Assembly (NCBI GenBank): GCA_023426865.1
Contig: JAEZBT010000481.1
Location: 1-6,202 of the forward strand
Reading direction: 5' to 3'
Length of the DNA stretch: 6,202 bases
Source of the DNA: Actinomycetes bacterium
GTDB lineage: Bacteria; Actinomycetota; Actinomycetes; Actinomycetales; Cellulomonadaceae
The notes under the pieces are model-generated. The model saw nothing but the letters and a program-made list of their open reading frames with translations, made no database searches and had not been told where the DNA came from. Shown piece after piece: positions 5,293 through 6,202 of this stretch; the first letter of the stretch is position 1, and each line of letters opens with the position of its first letter. The translations under genes and the position numbers were made by a program.

Positions 5293-6202
5293 TCAGACCT
5301 CGATCCCCTCGAGCATCTCCGTCACGAGCGCGGCGACCGGCGACCGCTCGGAGCGGGTCAGCGTCACGTGCGCGAAGAGCGGGTGACCCTTGAGCGCCTC
5401 GATCACCGCGGCGACGCCGTCGTGGCGGCCGACCCGCAGGTTGTCCCGCTGGGCGACGTCGTGCGTGAGGATCACCCGGGAGTTCTGGCCGATGCGCGAC
5501 AGCACCGTGAGCAGCACGTTCCGCTCGAGCGACTGCGCCTCGTCGACGATGACGAACGCGTCGTGCAGCGAGCGGCCCCGGATGTGGGTCAGGGGCAGCA
5601 CCTCGAGCATCCCGCGGTCGAGGACCTCGTCGACGACGTCCTTGGTGGTGATCGCGCCCAGGGTGTCGAAGACCGCCTGCCCCCAGGGCGACATCTTCTC
5701 CGACTCCGAGCCGGGCAGGTAGCCCAGCTCCTGGCCGCCCACGGCGAAGAGCGGCCGGAAGACCACGCCCTTCTTGTGCTGTCCGCGCTCCATCACCGCC
5801 TCGAGCCCGGCGCACAGGGCGAGCGCGGACTTGCCGGTGCCGGCGCGGCCGCCGAGCGAGACTATGCCGACCTCCGGGTCGAGCAGCATCTCCAGCGCGA
5901 TCCGCTGCTCGGCGGAGCGGCCGTGGATGCCGAACGCCTCCCGGTCGCCGCGCACCAGGTGCACCCGCTTGTCGGGGCCGATCCGGCCCAGCGCCGTACC
6001 CCGGTCGGAGAGCAGCACCAGCCCCTGGTGGCACGGCAGGTCGCGCGCGTCGGCGAGATCGAGTACGCCGTCCTCGTACAGCTCGTCGACCTCGGCGGCG
6101 GTGACCTCGAGCTCGGCGATGCCGGAGTAGCCGGTGTCGGAGTCGGAGATCGCCTCGGCGCGGTACTCCTGCGCGTCGAGCCCGACCGCGGACGCCTTGA
6201 TC
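5293..6202 (-). CDS. PhoH2-type protein: PhoH ATPase domain, probably with an N-terminal PIN domain (partial, N-terminus beyond the right edge)
   Basis: P-loop ATPase of the PhoH family. PhoH2 proteins join a PIN ribonuclease domain to a PhoH ATPase and have been described as sequence-directed RNA helicase/ribonucleases. The visible 302 codons are open to the right edge; full-length members are about 430-440 residues, so roughly 130, the size of a PIN domain, are missing. Seen, counted from the edge: IKASAVGLDAQEYRAE (1-16), a segment that follows the PIN domain in this subfamily; Walker A GGRAGTGKS (117-125); SEKMSPWGQAVFDTLG (167-182); IRGRSLHDAF (207-216); Walker B VIVDEAQS (217-224); and the family motif GQNSRVILTHDVAQRDNLRVG (238-258). 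The C-terminus, LFAHVTLTRSERSPVAALVTEMLEG, is typical. The PIN domain itself is not in view and is inferred from length and linker. The gene lies upstream of the chemoreceptor on the same strand, with 173 bases and a candidate terminator between them. Confidence 0.93.
   Translation of the reverse strand, partial: IKASAVGLDAQEYRAEAISDSDTGYSGIAELEVTAAEVDELYEDGVLDLADARDLPCHQGLVLLSDRGTALGRIGPDKRVHLVRGDREAFGIHGRSAEQRIALEMLLDPEVGIVSLGGRAGTGKSALALCAGLEAVMERGQHKKGVVFRPLFAVGGQELGYLPGSESEKMSPWGQAVFDTLGAITTKDVVDEVLDRGMLEVLPLTHIRGRSLHDAFVIVDEAQSLERNVLLTVLSRIGQNSRVILTHDVAQRDNLRVGRHDGVAAVIEALKGHPLFAHVTLTRSERSPVAALVTEMLEGIEV

Noticed and set aside
5120..6034. Possible fusion of the chemoreceptor with about 305 upstream residues in the same open frame
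   Set aside because: The upstream part is out of frame with PhoH and Arg/Pro-rich; ATG 5119 has an excellent ribosome site and begins a normal receptor N-terminus.

Overview
The window comes from a very GC-rich genome with strong G/C preference at third codon positions. Together with the gene content (LpqY-like sugar-binding lipoprotein, beta-carbonic anhydrase next to class II fumarase, PhoH2-type ATPase), this points to an actinobacterium. A chemoreceptor and a flagellar-type promoter suggest a motile one. A member of the Micrococcales such as Cellulomonadaceae fits, but the genus is an inference.

Layout from left to right. (1) On the minus strand, running off the left edge, is the N-terminal part of a substrate-binding lipoprotein of a sugar ABC transporter (1-638). 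(2) A 183-base divergent intergenic region (639-821) holds a perfect 8-bp dyad. (3) On the plus strand is a tight two-gene unit: beta-carbonic anhydrase (822-1472) and, after 2 bases, class II fumarase fumC (1475-2953). The fumarase has an unusual Pro/Ala/Thr-rich N-terminal extension encoded by a 27-bp repeat. (4) A 69-base convergent gap (2954-3022) contains a hairpin that could terminate transcription from both sides. (5) On the minus strand is a complete methyl-accepting chemotaxis protein with a periplasmic Cache-type sensor, HAMP and signalling domain (3023-5119). Upstream of it are a sigma-28-like promoter and a hairpin that abuts the Shine-Dalgarno sequence. (6) On the minus strand, running off the right edge, is the C-terminal ATPase part of a PhoH2-type protein (5293-6202), followed by a long GC-rich hairpin.

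The genes do not form one pathway. Carbonic anhydrase and fumarase are a housekeeping pair (CO2/bicarbonate supply and the TCA cycle) that is probably co-transcribed. As I recall, fumarase and a PhoH2-type gene are also near neighbours in other actinobacteria, including Mycobacterium tuberculosis. The chemoreceptor, with its own motility-type promoter, therefore looks like a separately regulated gene lying between conserved housekeeping genes. The sugar-binding protein begins a transport locus that continues off the left edge. I found no tRNA, rRNA, CRISPR array, insertion sequence or phage gene. I see no convincing evidence of an undescribed multi-gene system; the points worth checking are regulatory sites and small protein oddities.
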